DNA from: Leptospiraceae bacterium
Lineage (GTDB): Bacteria; Spirochaetota; Leptospiria; Leptospirales; Leptospiraceae
Direction of reading: 5' to 3'
Assembly: GCA_016711485.1 (NCBI GenBank)
Contig: JADJSX010000008.1
Span: forward strand, 186,001-250,000
DNA: 64,000 nucleotides
The translations under genes and the position numbers were made by a program. Of the stretch, positions 9,710 to 19,260 are shown in pieces (positions within the stretch are counted from its first letter, which is position 1; each line of letters begins with the position of its first letter). The notes under the pieces are model-generated. The model was not told the origin of the DNA. It did not search any database and was given only the letters and a program-made list of their open reading frames with translations.

Positions 9710-11728
9710 TTATTTTACGCGAATTAAAATATCTTCCTGTCGCACTAGGTCTCCGGGTTTGCAGCATATCTCTGTTATCTCACAATCTTTATGAGATTTG
9801 ATTGTGTTTTCCATTTTCATAGCTTCCACAATTGCGAGTGTATCACCAGCTTTCACAATGTCTTTTTCTTTTACTAAAATTTGGATTACTTTTCCTGGCA
9901 TTGGACTCGTAAATGTATTGGAATGATTTACTGTACCAAACAAAGTTCGCTGTTTCTTTTGAAATGAATAAGAAATTCCTTGTGTGTGGATAAATGTCGT
10001 AATCCCATAAAAATAAAATAGAATTTCCTTTGAATTAGAAATAATTATTTTATTTCCTTGTATAATTTTAGGAATGATAAATCGTTTTTCCGTTTTCGTT
10101 TTATTTTTTTGGTTTTCAATAGAGAGTGTAATTTCGGAATTCGATTCCATGTAATCATGGATTTGAGTCGTATTAATTTCCCATTCTTCTGATTTTAGTT
10201 TTAATATGCTTTTTAGATTTAGAATATTATTTGGTAAATCCACTGAAGCTGAGTTTTGTTTTATTTTTTTATTTTCCCAAAATTGGAAACCTGAAAGATT
10301 TTCATATATAGAGTTAGATTTTGAAACTAAATTTGACAGTATATACGCATAACCTAGATTTTCTTCTAGATTTGAATTTTCATTCTTAGTTTCTTTTAAA
10401 TGTTTTTCTATAAAACCTGTATCTAAATTTCCATTTCTAAATTCAGGATGCGAAAGAATTATTTTTAAATAAGAAATATTAGTAGTGATTCCGAATATTA
10501 CATATTCGTTAAGGGCTTCGATCAATTCATTTATACAAGTTTTTCTATCTTTCGCAGTTACAATTAATTTAGCGATCATTGGGTCGTAATAAATTGTAAC
10601 GTCTGAACCCTGTTCTATTCCCGAATCCAATCGAACATTTTCCCCGATTGGATTTTTTAAGAATAGAATTTTTCCTGTTGAAGGTAGAAAATTATTTTCT
10701 GGGTCTTCCGCATAAATTCTCACTTCAATAGAATGTTTTTCTTCTAACTTGGGTTTAATCTGAATAGCCTCACCCTCTGCAATTCTGATTTGTAATTCAA
10801 CTAAGTCTATTCCTGTGACCATTTCAGTAACGGGATGTTCTACTTGAAGACGAGTATTCATTTCCATAAAGTAGAATTCTCCTTTATCACTTAAGATAAA
10901 TTCTACTGTGCCTGCGCCGATATAGGAAATTGATTTGGTTACTTGGACTGCTACATCTCCCATTTTTTTACGAAGCGAATCATCTAAGTTAAACGCAGGC
11001 GCTTCTTCTATAATTTTTTGATGCCTTCTTTGAACAGAACAATCTCTTTCGAAAATATGTATTGCATTACCATGAGTATCCCCAAAGACTTGGAACTCTA
11101 TATGACGAGGATTTGAAATAAATTTTTCGATGAATACTGTATCATTTGCAAAAAAGTTTTTTGCTTCTCGTTTTGCTGAATGAAGATATTCTAGAAAATC
11201 CTCTTCTCGGTCGACGCGTCTCATACCTTTCCCACCACCGCCGGCACTTGCTTTTATCATTACTGGAAATCCGATTTTCTGTGCTTCGGATAATAGGTGT
11301 TCTTCGCTTTGGTTGTCTCCGTCATATCCTGGGACAATCGGAATTCCTGCATTTAACATTGCAATTCTAGATTGGATTTTATCACCCATTAGTTCTATCG
11401 ATTCGACACTTGGTCCAATAAAATTGATTCCAGCTTCTTTTAAAGCCTTTGCAAATCCTGGATGTTCTGATAAAAACCCGTAACCCGGATGCACTGCATC
11501 TACATTTGCTTTTTTACAGATTTCTATAATTTTAGAAATGTTTAGATAGGATTCACTTGCAACTGAATTTCCGATAAAATGAGCTTCATCGGCTAATCGA
11601 ACGAAAACGCTATTAGAATCTGCTTCAGAGTATATGCAGATTGAATGTATATTTAATTTTTTACAAGTTCGAATGATTCGAACTGCAATCTCACCTCGAT
11701 TCGCAATGAGTAACCGTTTAATTTTCAT
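9710..11728 (-). CDS. biotin carboxylase/BCCP alpha subunit of an acyl-CoA carboxylase
   Basis: ATP-dependent carboxylation of biotin and carriage of the carboxyl group for an acyl-CoA carboxylase. At 672 residues it has the fused alpha-subunit layout of propionyl-, 3-methylcrotonyl- or acetyl-CoA carboxylases. The biotin carboxylase domain (1-450) shows NRGEIA, the ATP-grasp loop GGGGKGM (163-169), ERDCSVQRRHQK and MNTRLQVEHPVTE. A poorly conserved linker (about 450-600) precedes the biotinyl domain with EAMKM, biotinylated K638. No carboxyltransferase beta subunit lies in the window, so the acyl-CoA substrate cannot be fixed; the methylcrotonyl type is plausible. The gene appears monocistronic. 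Confidence 0.9.
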   Translation of the reverse strand: MKIKRLLIANRGEIAVRIIRTCKKLNIHSICIYSEADSNSVFVRLADEAHFIGNSVASESYLNISKIIEICKKANVDAVHPGYGFLSEHPGFAKALKEAGINFIGPSVESIELMGDKIQSRIAMLNAGIPIVPGYDGDNQSEEHLLSEAQKIGFPVMIKASAGGGGKGMRRVDREEDFLEYLHSAKREAKNFFANDTVFIEKFISNPRHIEFQVFGDTHGNAIHIFERDCSVQRRHQKIIEEAPAFNLDDSLRKKMGDVAVQVTKSISYIGAGTVEFILSDKGEFYFMEMNTRLQVEHPVTEMVTGIDLVELQIRIAEGEAIQIKPKLEEKHSIEVRIYAEDPENNFLPSTGKILFLKNPIGENVRLDSGIEQGSDVTIYYDPMIAKLIVTAKDRKTCINELIEALNEYVIFGITTNISYLKIILSHPEFRNGNLDTGFIEKHLKETKNENSNLEENLGYAYILSNLVSKSNSIYENLSGFQFWENKKIKQNSASVDLPNNILNLKSILKLKSEEWEINTTQIHDYMESNSEITLSIENQKNKTKTEKRFIIPKIIQGNKIIISNSKEILFYFYGITTFIHTQGISYSFQKKQRTLFGTVNHSNTFTSPMPGKVIQILVKEKDIVKAGDTLAIVEAMKMENTIKSHKDCEITEICCKPGDLVRQEDILIRVK

Positions 11729-12049
11729 GATGGATTACAGACGAGTTTATATTTTTTATCATTTATTTATTCCAATTGTATAAAGAAATTATCCATTCGT
11801 CTTGAAAAGAGTCTTTTTCGCAATCGGCAATACCCAACTTTTTCGAAACAGGGAAGTTATTCTTGGTGTAGAATGCACAAACAAATTATTTCGCTTCTTT
11901 CCAAATCTTAAGGTCAGTAATTATTTTTGATTTAATCCCAATATGTTTTTTACAATATTTTTTGAAACTAAAATTAACCATAAGATTATTTTGGAGAGTG
12001 TGAACAGGAGATTATCGGTCTTTAAAATTCTGAAATAAAAATTTCGATC
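11729..12049. other. gene-poor spacer
   Basis: Between the carboxylase gene and the hairpin behind the helical exported protein gene I find no convincing gene. A reverse-strand reading frame at 11921-12187 overlaps the real gene end and has no recognisable composition. The stretch is AT-rich with no clear regulatory site. Confidence 0.4.
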
Positions 12050-12094
12050 GCTAACCATTCGATACATCCCAAAAGGTATTTCATAATGGTTAGC
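12050..12094 (-). terminator. possible terminator after the helical exported protein gene
   Basis: GCTAACCAT at 12050-12058 pairs perfectly with ATGGTTAGC at 12086-12094, a 9-bp stem with a 27-base loop. It lies 16 bases beyond the stop codon on the reverse strand and is followed, in that direction, by an A/T-rich run containing several T residues. The long loop makes this only a moderate candidate. Confidence 0.4.
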
Positions 12095-12110
12095 AAAAAG
12101 TCTATCGTGT

Positions 12111-13331
12111 TTACTGTTTCGCAGGAGCTGGTGCTGGAGCTGTTTTAGAATCTCCACTACCACTACTTTTTGGTGAATCCTTTCCATCTTCTACAACTAA
12201 CGTCTCATTGATTAATTGTCTTTTTAGGTCAGAGTTTACATGATTCATATCAGTATATTTGAGAGCGATATTTTCTTCTACTTCTTCTTCATATACTTTT
12301 CCTAAAAGGTCAGCAGCATCACGTCTGTATCTTTCTGGAATTCTTCTATCGTATACAGGATTGAGGTTTTTAGGCCAAACATGTGGATTTAGACGGAAAT
12401 TCATAGATTTACCTTTATCCGCAACGACTTCTTCATTTTTTCCATCAGTTAATACTACTTTGCCCAAAGTTGTTTTATCGTCTTTTTGTAAATAGTAATT
12501 GTCGTAAGGATATTTCAATTTGAAAAGATTAATTGCTGCTTCTCTAGCGTCTTTACATCTTGCGATTACATCTAAGTATTTTTCAATTCTATACTTTCTA
12601 TGTACTGGTTGGAGTTTTTGATGTCTCTCTAAGTTTCTCTCAATTTTGAGTGCTTCAATTCTTGCTTTCTTAGCTTGACCTAGTGCTTTGTAACCTGCTT
12701 CTGTGTTTTGTTCGATTGCATATTTGCTAGTGGCGAAATGAAATTCTTTGGCATTGTATTGTCTTGCTTCATACGGAGCTTCTCTATTTTCCTTGAACTC
12801 ATTTACATTTCTAGAGCCTCTTCCGTATTCGATGCTGATATCAGCAAGCTCTCGATCTACTTCTTTTAGACCGTCACCAACTTTTTTGTCTCCTTCTTTG
12901 CCATCGAAAGCTGGATCGTCATATTCTTTAATGTCCTTTATAAATACGGCAGCTTTTAAAATATCAGAAGTACCTTCGATGTAGAATTGAGAAATTTCTT
13001 CTAAGAGTTGTTCTGTATCTACTTGTGCTTCTAAAAATCTTCTGTAAGAATTGGAGTAATCCCCTTCAAAGTAATCAGTTAATCCTTCTTGGAAAAGTTT
13101 TTTGATTTCACTGTAACGTTTAACTCTTTCGCCTTCTTTGCCTGCTTCAGCCCTGAGAATAGCTGGTTTACCATCTTTGTCGTTTCCACGATAATTTCTA
13201 ACGATGGGTTCAAGTGTTCGCAAATAACCAAGCAACTCTACACGTTTTTGGTAGGCTTTGCTCATAATTGGCTCTGCAAAAAGAGATTGGAATCCGAAGA
13301 TTAATGTAAGAGATATGATGATTTTTTTCAT
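12111..13331 (-). CDS. exported alpha-helical protein of unknown function
   Basis: About 406 residues with a signal peptide (MKKIIISLTLIFGFQSLFA). The mature protein is highly charged, almost entirely helical and rich in Arg, Lys, Glu and Tyr, with a TPR-like segment (GLTDYFEGDYSNSYRRFLEA). The C-terminal tail is low-complexity Ser/Gly then Ala-Pro. The start at 13331 is chosen over the longer frame because AGGA lies just upstream and the signal peptide begins there. I recognise this only as resembling conserved Leptospira exported proteins. A periplasmic or cell-envelope structural role, possibly near the periplasmic flagella, is a guess from composition. Confidence 0.7.
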   Translation of the reverse strand: MKKIIISLTLIFGFQSLFAEPIMSKAYQKRVELLGYLRTLEPIVRNYRGNDKDGKPAILRAEAGKEGERVKRYSEIKKLFQEGLTDYFEGDYSNSYRRFLEAQVDTEQLLEEISQFYIEGTSDILKAAVFIKDIKEYDDPAFDGKEGDKKVGDGLKEVDRELADISIEYGRGSRNVNEFKENREAPYEARQYNAKEFHFATSKYAIEQNTEAGYKALGQAKKARIEALKIERNLERHQKLQPVHRKYRIEKYLDVIARCKDAREAAINLFKLKYPYDNYYLQKDDKTTLGKVVLTDGKNEEVVADKGKSMNFRLNPHVWPKNLNPVYDRRIPERYRRDAADLLGKVYEEEVEENIALKYTDMNHVNSDLKRQLINETLVVEDGKDSPKSSGSGDSKTAPAPAPAKQ

Positions 13332-13627
13332 TGTCTGTCCTATGCCTGTTAGTCTATATGAAGCTTGTACTAAACTCTTATGATTACCCTTTAAGTTCAA
13401 GTAGAATAAAATAAGAAGTTTAAAACATGTCCGTACTAGTATCGGATTTGAAGTATACACGAAATGACAAAAATAATTTCCTATAAGGATTTTATCTTAA
13501 AAGCATTTAGAGGATTCGAACCGGATCTTTTTGAAAAGAAAGAAGTGCAATTGTTTTTGGCGTTCTATAATAGATTGACATTTATTACTATATAAATGAA
13601 TGTTTATTTGAAGGGAATTTAAGATAA

Positions 13628-14512
13628 ATGGCCGTAAATACAAAAGTTGAACCACTTAAGAAAGCCTCGTTTCGTTCTAAAGATAATAGTGTATGCCCAG
13701 TTTGTGATACAATTCACCAGAGAGAACAAATGTTCCAAGGTGGAGGGCGATTAATTGCCGGCAAATTGACCAAAGAACTAAGAAGGCTCTACGAAAAAAA
13801 TAAAAAATATGGGCGAATAAATCCAAATGATTATGTGATTGTGGTTTGTCCCAAATGCCTTTACGCTTCCTTTTCTAAGGATTGGAGTAGTCTCGCCGGT
13901 GCTGATTTAGAAAGAATGAAATTTCAGTCTGGAGATAGAAAAGTAAATCTTGAAAAAATTATTGGACCTGTGGATTTTTCTGCGGAAAGAAATCTAATTT
14001 CTGGTGCTGGATCGTTTCTGTTAGCAATTGATTCCTATCAAAATCGTTCACCGAAAGATGCTCCAACACCTAAAAAAGCAGTTTGTGCTTTGAAGGCTGC
14101 TTGGTATTTTGATGATATGCAGGCAGAATTTCCTAATTTAGGGTATGATAAAGTTCGCGATATGTTATACCAAAAGGCCGCTTCTTGGTATGGTCTGACC
14201 TTGGATATTATGCAAACAGGTGCCGAGCCTGTCGATTCTGCCGCTCCAATTTTAGGACCCGATACAGATAATAACTGGGGTTTTGATGGGGTGATTTATC
14301 TAAATGCCTATCTTACAATGAAATTTAGAGATATGATGTCAGATATTCCTGACGAAAGAGTAAAGTTACTTGCAAAATCGAAACGTATGCTCGCAAAACT
14401 TTATGGCTCTGGAAAATCCTCAAAATCTAAACCGTCTGCAATTTTGGATATGGCAAAAGAACTATATGATGAATTGGCAAAATTAATAGAGTCCCTAGGG
14501 GGAGAAAAGTAG
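13628..14512 (+). CDS. DUF2225 family protein
   Basis: A cytoplasmic protein of 294 residues. Two CxxC pairs near the N-terminus (C23/C26 in CPVC and C74/C77 in CPKC) look like a zinc ribbon. The rest is helical and TPR-like, as in DUF2225 proteins, which have no established function. The pattern and length fit the family well. The stop codon lies two bases before the TTG start of truA, so the two genes are almost certainly translated from one message. Confidence 0.8.
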   Translation: MAVNTKVEPLKKASFRSKDNSVCPVCDTIHQREQMFQGGGRLIAGKLTKELRRLYEKNKKYGRINPNDYVIVVCPKCLYASFSKDWSSLAGADLERMKFQSGDRKVNLEKIIGPVDFSAERNLISGAGSFLLAIDSYQNRSPKDAPTPKKAVCALKAAWYFDDMQAEFPNLGYDKVRDMLYQKAASWYGLTLDIMQTGAEPVDSAAPILGPDTDNNWGFDGVIYLNAYLTMKFRDMMSDIPDERVKLLAKSKRMLAKLYGSGKSSKSKPSAILDMAKELYDELAKLIESLGGEK

Positions 14513-14514
14513 GC

Positions 14515-15330
14515 TTGCCTAAAACAGTATTAATTCTACAATACGATGGTCCTAAATTTAACGGTTTTCAAAAACAAAAAAGTGCAAAAGAAATCACTGT
14601 TCAAGAAAAATTGGAATCAGTAATTTCCCGAATTTTGAGAGAAGATATCACTCTAGTTGCGGCAGGAAGGACAGATGCAGGAGTTCATGCGAATGGAATG
14701 GTGGTTAGTTTTTCTAGCACGAATTCTATTCCAAATTTTCATAAGTTTTTAGTTTCCGTAAATGGATTAGCGGGCGGAAATGTTTCGGCATTGGCTGGAA
14801 GGGAAGTTCCTGATAACTTTCATGCACGTTTTTCTTGTTCTGCCAGAGAATACGAATATAAAATACTGAACTCAAAATATCCACATCCTCTACTAAATCA
14901 AAAAGTACTATGGTATAAAAACAAAATAGATTTTACTCTTTTAGAAAAAGAAATTTATACATTACAAGGGAAACACGATTTTGCGAGTTTTACAAAAAAG
15001 GCAGTCTTGGAGACTTATTCTACTACGGAAAGACAAATCACGAAAATAGAATTCAAACAGGATGAGGAAATGAAAAACTTGTTTAAAATTGTGATTCAAG
15101 GCACAGGCTTTTTGCATAATATGGTTCGTATTATCATTGGCACACTTTTGGACATCGCAAGAGGTCGATTAAAGTCAAATATACTTTCAATTTTAGAATC
15201 AAAAGATCGAACTGATGCTGGTGTTACATTACCACCTTATGCATTATATTTTTTAAGAGCGTATTACAAGGATTTTCCTGAAGTGGACAGATTGTATTCT
15301 GAAATTTATCAATCAGCGGAGAGAGCTTAA
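14515..15330 (+). CDS. truA: tRNA pseudouridine synthase A
   Basis: Converts U38-U40 in the anticodon arm of tRNAs to pseudouridine. The 271 residues match the TruA length. The catalytic aspartate is D54 in AAGRTDAGVHA, and the conserved FLHNMVRIIIGTL block lies in the C-terminal half. The start is TTG at 14515, preceded by GGGGGAG inside the end of the DUF2225 gene. The two-base gap indicates translational coupling. Confidence 0.93.
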   Translation: MPKTVLILQYDGPKFNGFQKQKSAKEITVQEKLESVISRILREDITLVAAGRTDAGVHANGMVVSFSSTNSIPNFHKFLVSVNGLAGGNVSALAGREVPDNFHARFSCSAREYEYKILNSKYPHPLLNQKVLWYKNKIDFTLLEKEIYTLQGKHDFASFTKKAVLETYSTTERQITKIEFKQDEEMKNLFKIVIQGTGFLHNMVRIIIGTLLDIARGRLKSNILSILESKDRTDAGVTLPPYALYFLRAYYKDFPEVDRLYSEIYQSAERA

Positions 15331-15349
15331 AAATACAGCTCGTTTATTT

Positions 15350-16033
15350 ATGAAATTTTTCCATAAGAATTTGGCAATTACCAAAGTGGTAAATCGAAGA
15401 TACGATTTTTATTTTTATTTATTGGTTAGCGTTTTTTCTGTGTTATCCCCTTTTGTTGAGATCATTGGGCAGCAGTCAGAAAAGGCTAAACCTGAAATTG
15501 GTTTTTGGATTGGGGCGTCTAATCCGATGCCTGGATCACAAACTGCTACAATTTTAGATACTACACTTGGATTCGGTTTATTTACTAGATTCAACTGGCC
15601 CTATGTGTTTTATACAGAGATTGGAGGAGGTATGGCAAATTACCTTTCTCAGACCGAGAGAGGATTACTCGCTATACCTGTATACTCCGCACTTTGTTAT
15701 AAATTGCCTTTTGAGCTTCCCGTTTCAATTTTCCTGAAAGCAGGTGGTGGAGCTGCTTATGTAATAGCTAGACCTGCGAATATCGGAAGATGGGATCCTA
15801 TGTCTATGTTAGGAACAGAAGTTAGTTTTGTTGCAGGGCGAAAGGTAAGGATTGGGCTCCGTATAGATTATAATGTTATTTATGAAACTTTTTGGGTGGA
15901 TCGAAACCCTGCTACACAATATCCTTATGCATCACCTTATGATCGGGATTTGAGATTGTCCAATCCAAATTATTATCAATTAAGAAATGCAGAATTCTTT
16001 AACTTTGCTTTAATGGTGAGTTTTTTATTATGA
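15350..16033 (+). CDS. probable outer-membrane beta-barrel protein
   Basis: A 227-residue protein with an N-terminal hydrophobic segment (about 20-40) that serves as a signal peptide. It is followed by alternating aromatic/glycine strands and ends in a run of hydrophobic residues (FALMVSFLL), as expected for a small outer-membrane barrel. I cannot assign a family. The stop overlaps the ATG of the next gene in an ATGA junction, so the two are translationally coupled and probably work together at the outer membrane. It lies 19 bases after truA. Confidence 0.65.
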   Translation: MKFFHKNLAITKVVNRRYDFYFYLLVSVFSVLSPFVEIIGQQSEKAKPEIGFWIGASNPMPGSQTATILDTTLGFGLFTRFNWPYVFYTEIGGGMANYLSQTERGLLAIPVYSALCYKLPFELPVSIFLKAGGGAAYVIARPANIGRWDPMSMLGTEVSFVAGRKVRIGLRIDYNVIYETFWVDRNPATQYPYASPYDRDLRLSNPNYYQLRNAEFFNFALMVSFLL

Positions 16034-17361
16034 TTCTACAAAGAAAAATATATTTTTTACTTCTACTACTTCTCTCTTTTTTGGGGGTTAATTGCGATAA
16101 TGCGAAAGCAACTATCGGTAAATATGGGGGGACACCATATTCTGCTTTGAGTAGTTTGTTTAATAATCGGATGTTATTACTCTTAAAAGGAACGTATGCC
16201 ACTGATTCTCCTTTAGATTTTTCTGAATACAATGGAGGCACTGGCGCTCTCTACCGAGATACACAAGATACTGGTGCCGGCGGAGATCCTACTTTTGATT
16301 TATTTGGTTTGCCATCCGCTTCTAATTTAAATTTTTTTATAGATATAGGAGAAATCCGAATTTCATCAAAAGATCAACAAAGTTATGCTGGATTGGATTT
16401 AGGAGTAACGGATGTTCGTGCCTCTAAGAAGTATTGGGATTTTATTGCTACGAAAAGACAAGTTTATTGTTCGATCCCTTATTCTTTTGGGGGTACGAGT
16501 TGTGAAAGTTCTACGGACGTAAGCTGGGGATTTTCTAGGCTATTGATTGATCAATTATTCAACGGAGAAGGTGTACACTTTCCGTCTAACGATCCGACAG
16601 CGCAAGTTGCAGGCGGGCATGGTTTTTTTGAAGCACCTACTCAATATTATGCGTCAGGTATTTATGTCCGAAATTTTGTGACTGGATGGGGTCGTGAAAA
16701 CGGTGCCCTTAAAACGAACACAGTATTTGATAATAATTTACTTGTGACTGGGGGAGTAAATATTGTACCTAGAAATAACTATACCCCTGGTATGACTGAT
16801 ACTGAAAAGGCTTCGAGAACACCTTTTATGTTCCCATTATATTATTCGTGGAAACCAGGACATGCTGATATGAGTATTCGAGGAGGATTTGATCCTTATA
16901 TTTTAGAAGTAAGAATGAATATTAAAGAAAATCTTATGGTTCATTCCTATGTAATTCCCGGTACAGGGGTTGTGCAAACTTTTATTGGTATCAGTGATTG
17001 GAGATTTGATCATCTAGGCAATGTGGATTCAGGCGGTAATATATTGTCGAGGTCTCGAATCATTTACCCAGAAATTGCCTCAACTCTGTTAATTACAGGT
17101 GGTACAAAATCTGTTACGCATTACTATAATATTTTCAGAGAAGAAGAAACACAGTTTTTAACTGAATTACCACTTGCTTCAGTTCCTGTTCAACAAGGTA
17201 CCTCAAAAATAAAATATATACATGAGGGAAGATATAGGTTGCAGTGTGTGGGAGATATAGCAAAAGTCGATGGATACCCTGATACGATAGTCCGAGAAAT
17301 TATTATTGCCGTTCCAGGAGATTGGCGTCAGACCGTAGTTGCTGATTTAGCCTGTCCTTAA
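16030..17361 (+). CDS. probable surface lipoprotein
   Basis: A 443-residue protein with a spirochaetal lipoprotein signal (hydrophobic stretch then LGVNC, acylated Cys about residue 22). The mature protein is rich in Gly, Tyr, Asn and Ser with many predicted beta strands and a few Cys residues that could form disulfides. No family was recognised. It is coupled to the preceding barrel gene by a 4-base ATGA overlap. A barrel/lipoprotein pair is a plausible surface complex; that is inference from the arrangement. Confidence 0.7.
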   Translation: MILQRKIYFLLLLLLSFLGVNCDNAKATIGKYGGTPYSALSSLFNNRMLLLLKGTYATDSPLDFSEYNGGTGALYRDTQDTGAGGDPTFDLFGLPSASNLNFFIDIGEIRISSKDQQSYAGLDLGVTDVRASKKYWDFIATKRQVYCSIPYSFGGTSCESSTDVSWGFSRLLIDQLFNGEGVHFPSNDPTAQVAGGHGFFEAPTQYYASGIYVRNFVTGWGRENGALKTNTVFDNNLLVTGGVNIVPRNNYTPGMTDTEKASRTPFMFPLYYSWKPGHADMSIRGGFDPYILEVRMNIKENLMVHSYVIPGTGVVQTFIGISDWRFDHLGNVDSGGNILSRSRIIYPEIASTLLITGGTKSVTHYYNIFREEETQFLTELPLASVPVQQGTSKIKYIHEGRYRLQCVGDIAKVDGYPDTIVREIIIAVPGDWRQTVVADLACP

Positions 17362-17400
17362 ATTGCTTGGCTAGGCAAGTGTGTTGTAAATTCTGGCATT

Positions 17401-19044
17401 ATGATTAGTGCTGCTGGTGTTACAATCCGATACGGAAAAAAAACTCTCTTCGAAGACGTAAGTATAAAATTTAAAGAAGGCTCCCGATACGGTCTTATTG
17501 GTGCAAATGGAAGTGGTAAATCTACTTTCCTAAAAATTTTAGCTGGTATTGAACAGCCACACCAAGGAGTCGTTTCCGTCGATAAAGGAATGCGCATTGG
17601 ATTCCTAAAACAAGATCATTATGAATATGAAAATGAAACCATTATGAATGCCGTATTAATGGGTCATAAAGAGCTATGGGCAGTTCATAAGGAAAGAGAT
17701 AGGCTTTATTCTTTACCAGAAATGTCTGAGGCGGAAGGAATTTTAGCCAGCGAGTTAGAAGAGAAATATGCTGATTTAGATGGGTATGAGGCAGAAAGTT
17801 ATGCAGGTGAACTTCTCGAAGGTTTGGGAATTCCATCTAATCTTCACCAAGAAGTTATGTCTAGAATTACGGGCGGATACAAATTACGCGTATTACTTGC
17901 CCAAGTACTTTTTCAAAAACCCGAAATTCTTCTATTAGATGAGCCTACTAACAACCTAGATATTAAAACAATTAAATGGCTGGAAGACTTTTTACGAAAC
18001 CATACGGGTGTATTGATTGTTATCTCCCACGATAGGCATTTTATCAATTCGATTGCAACGGATATTGCGGACTTAGATTATAATGTGATTCGAGTTTATC
18101 CAGGGAATTATGATGATTATATGGAAGCATCGACCATGGCGCGAGAGCAATTAATCAACGATAATAAACGAACCAAAGAAAAAATAGCTGATTTACAAGA
18201 GTTTGTGAGTAGATTTAGCGCAAATGCAAGTAAGGCAAAACAAGCTACATCTCGTGCAAAGTTAATTGATAAATTAAAGTCGGGGCAAATTGAGATTAAA
18301 CCATCTTCAAGGGTATCACCATATATTCGTTTTAAGATGGCAAAACCGCTTGGAAAAGATGTAATCAATGCTTTCGAAATTTCTAAATCTTTTGATGTTC
18401 CTATATTTAAAAATGTAACAATTTCTATTTCTAAGGGAGAAAAAGTTGGTATTATTGGAACTAACGGTGTTGGTAAAACAACTCTCTTAAAATGTCTATT
18501 GAAACAATTAGAACCAGATTCCGGAAAAGTTGAGCATGGAGCAAGTATGACTGCTTCTTATTTTCCACAAGATCATAAAGATGGGATAGGAGTTGATGCA
18601 CCAACATTAATAGAATGGTTGTATCGGTATGCTCCTGAAGGTACAGACACAACAGTTATTCGTAGTATGCTTGGACGGATGTTATTTAGTGGTGATATGG
18701 CACAAAAAAGTACCAGCGTCCTTTCGGGGGGTGAAAAATCTCGACTGATTCTTTCTAGAATGATCATGGCAGAAGACAATGTAATCGCTTTAGATGAGCC
18801 TACTAACCACTTAGATTTGGAAAGTATAGAAGCTTTAAATTATTCTCTATCGATTTACGAAGGTACTGTTATATTTGTGACCCATGACCGTGAGTTTGTT
18901 TCTTCCTTGGCTACCCGTATTATAGAAGTAACGCCAGAACAGGTAATCGACTTCAAAGGTACTTATGAGGAATACCTCGAGAAAGAAGGTGCGGAATTTT
19001 TCAAACGAGCTGCGAGTGGTTCTATGCTTGCAAAAAATAAATAA
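17401..19044 (+). CDS. ybiT: ABC-F family ATPase, YbiT type
   Basis: A soluble tandem ATPase of 547 residues, of the ABC-F class that acts on ribosomes. The first nucleotide-binding domain has Walker A GANGSGKS (34-41), Walker B D180/E181 and a degenerate signature (ITGGYKLRVL). The second has GTNGVGKT (353-360), a full LSGGE (441-445) and D465/E466. The linker contains SRFSANASKAKQATSRAK, diagnostic of the YbiT branch rather than EttA or Uup. The exact ribosomal task of YbiT is less settled than that of EttA. The start is ATG at 17401, after a 39-base gap from the lipoprotein gene. Confidence 0.9.
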   Translation: MISAAGVTIRYGKKTLFEDVSIKFKEGSRYGLIGANGSGKSTFLKILAGIEQPHQGVVSVDKGMRIGFLKQDHYEYENETIMNAVLMGHKELWAVHKERDRLYSLPEMSEAEGILASELEEKYADLDGYEAESYAGELLEGLGIPSNLHQEVMSRITGGYKLRVLLAQVLFQKPEILLLDEPTNNLDIKTIKWLEDFLRNHTGVLIVISHDRHFINSIATDIADLDYNVIRVYPGNYDDYMEASTMAREQLINDNKRTKEKIADLQEFVSRFSANASKAKQATSRAKLIDKLKSGQIEIKPSSRVSPYIRFKMAKPLGKDVINAFEISKSFDVPIFKNVTISISKGEKVGIIGTNGVGKTTLLKCLLKQLEPDSGKVEHGASMTASYFPQDHKDGIGVDAPTLIEWLYRYAPEGTDTTVIRSMLGRMLFSGDMAQKSTSVLSGGEKSRLILSRMIMAEDNVIALDEPTNHLDLESIEALNYSLSIYEGTVIFVTHDREFVSSLATRIIEVTPEQVIDFKGTYEEYLEKEGAEFFKRAASGSMLAKNK

Positions 19045-19152
19045 TCGTTTTTACATAAATCCGTAAACAATTTCTATTTTTGGAAAAATTAGGAATTCTA
19101 AACTTTTCGAAAATGCCTTTTTTCATGGTGAATGGGAAATTTCTTTTGGCAA

Positions 19153-19164
19153 TTGGTATACCAA
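19153..19164. promoter_or_regulatory. 12-bp palindrome upstream of the chemosensory-like operon
   Basis: TTGGTATACCAA is a perfect dyad about 97 bases before the TTG start of the CheA-like gene, in the only sizeable spacer ahead of the operon. It could be an operator, but no cognate regulator is adjacent. Confidence 0.3.
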
Positions 19165-19212
19165 ACAAAAAAAACCATTTTCTAAAAATAATCGATTGAT
19201 ATTATTCGATTA

Positions 19213-19232
19213 TTCGGTATTCGTATGCCGAA
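19213..19232. promoter_or_regulatory. imperfect 20-bp palindrome upstream of the chemosensory-like operon
   Basis: TTCGG and CCGAA arms flank AT-rich half-sites symmetrically (TTCGGTAT and ATGCCGAA). It lies 28 bases before the start codon and just before the AGGGAG ribosome-binding site at 19241-19246. It could be an operator or a 5' mRNA hairpin. Confidence 0.25.
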
Positions 19233-19260
19233 ATAGATAAAGGGAGACTTTTAAAAAAGT

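Noticed and set aside
9710..11728. Pyruvate carboxylase or urea amidolyase as identity of the biotin protein
   Set aside because: The protein has only biotin carboxylase and biotinyl domains at 672 residues, with no carboxyltransferase domain. That fits an acyl-CoA carboxylase alpha subunit.
11921..12187. Reverse 88-residue reading frame
   Set aside because: It overlaps the real end of the helical exported protein gene in another frame and spans that gene's terminator hairpin.
13512..13522. Reverse-strand GGTTCGAATCC resembling a tRNA T-arm
   Set aside because: The flanking bases cannot form a five-pair T-stem, and no acceptor, D-arm or anticodon arm is found around it.
13566..13580. TATAAT followed by TTGACA as a promoter for the DUF2225-truA operon
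   Set aside because: The two hexamers are in the wrong order and neither has a properly spaced partner.
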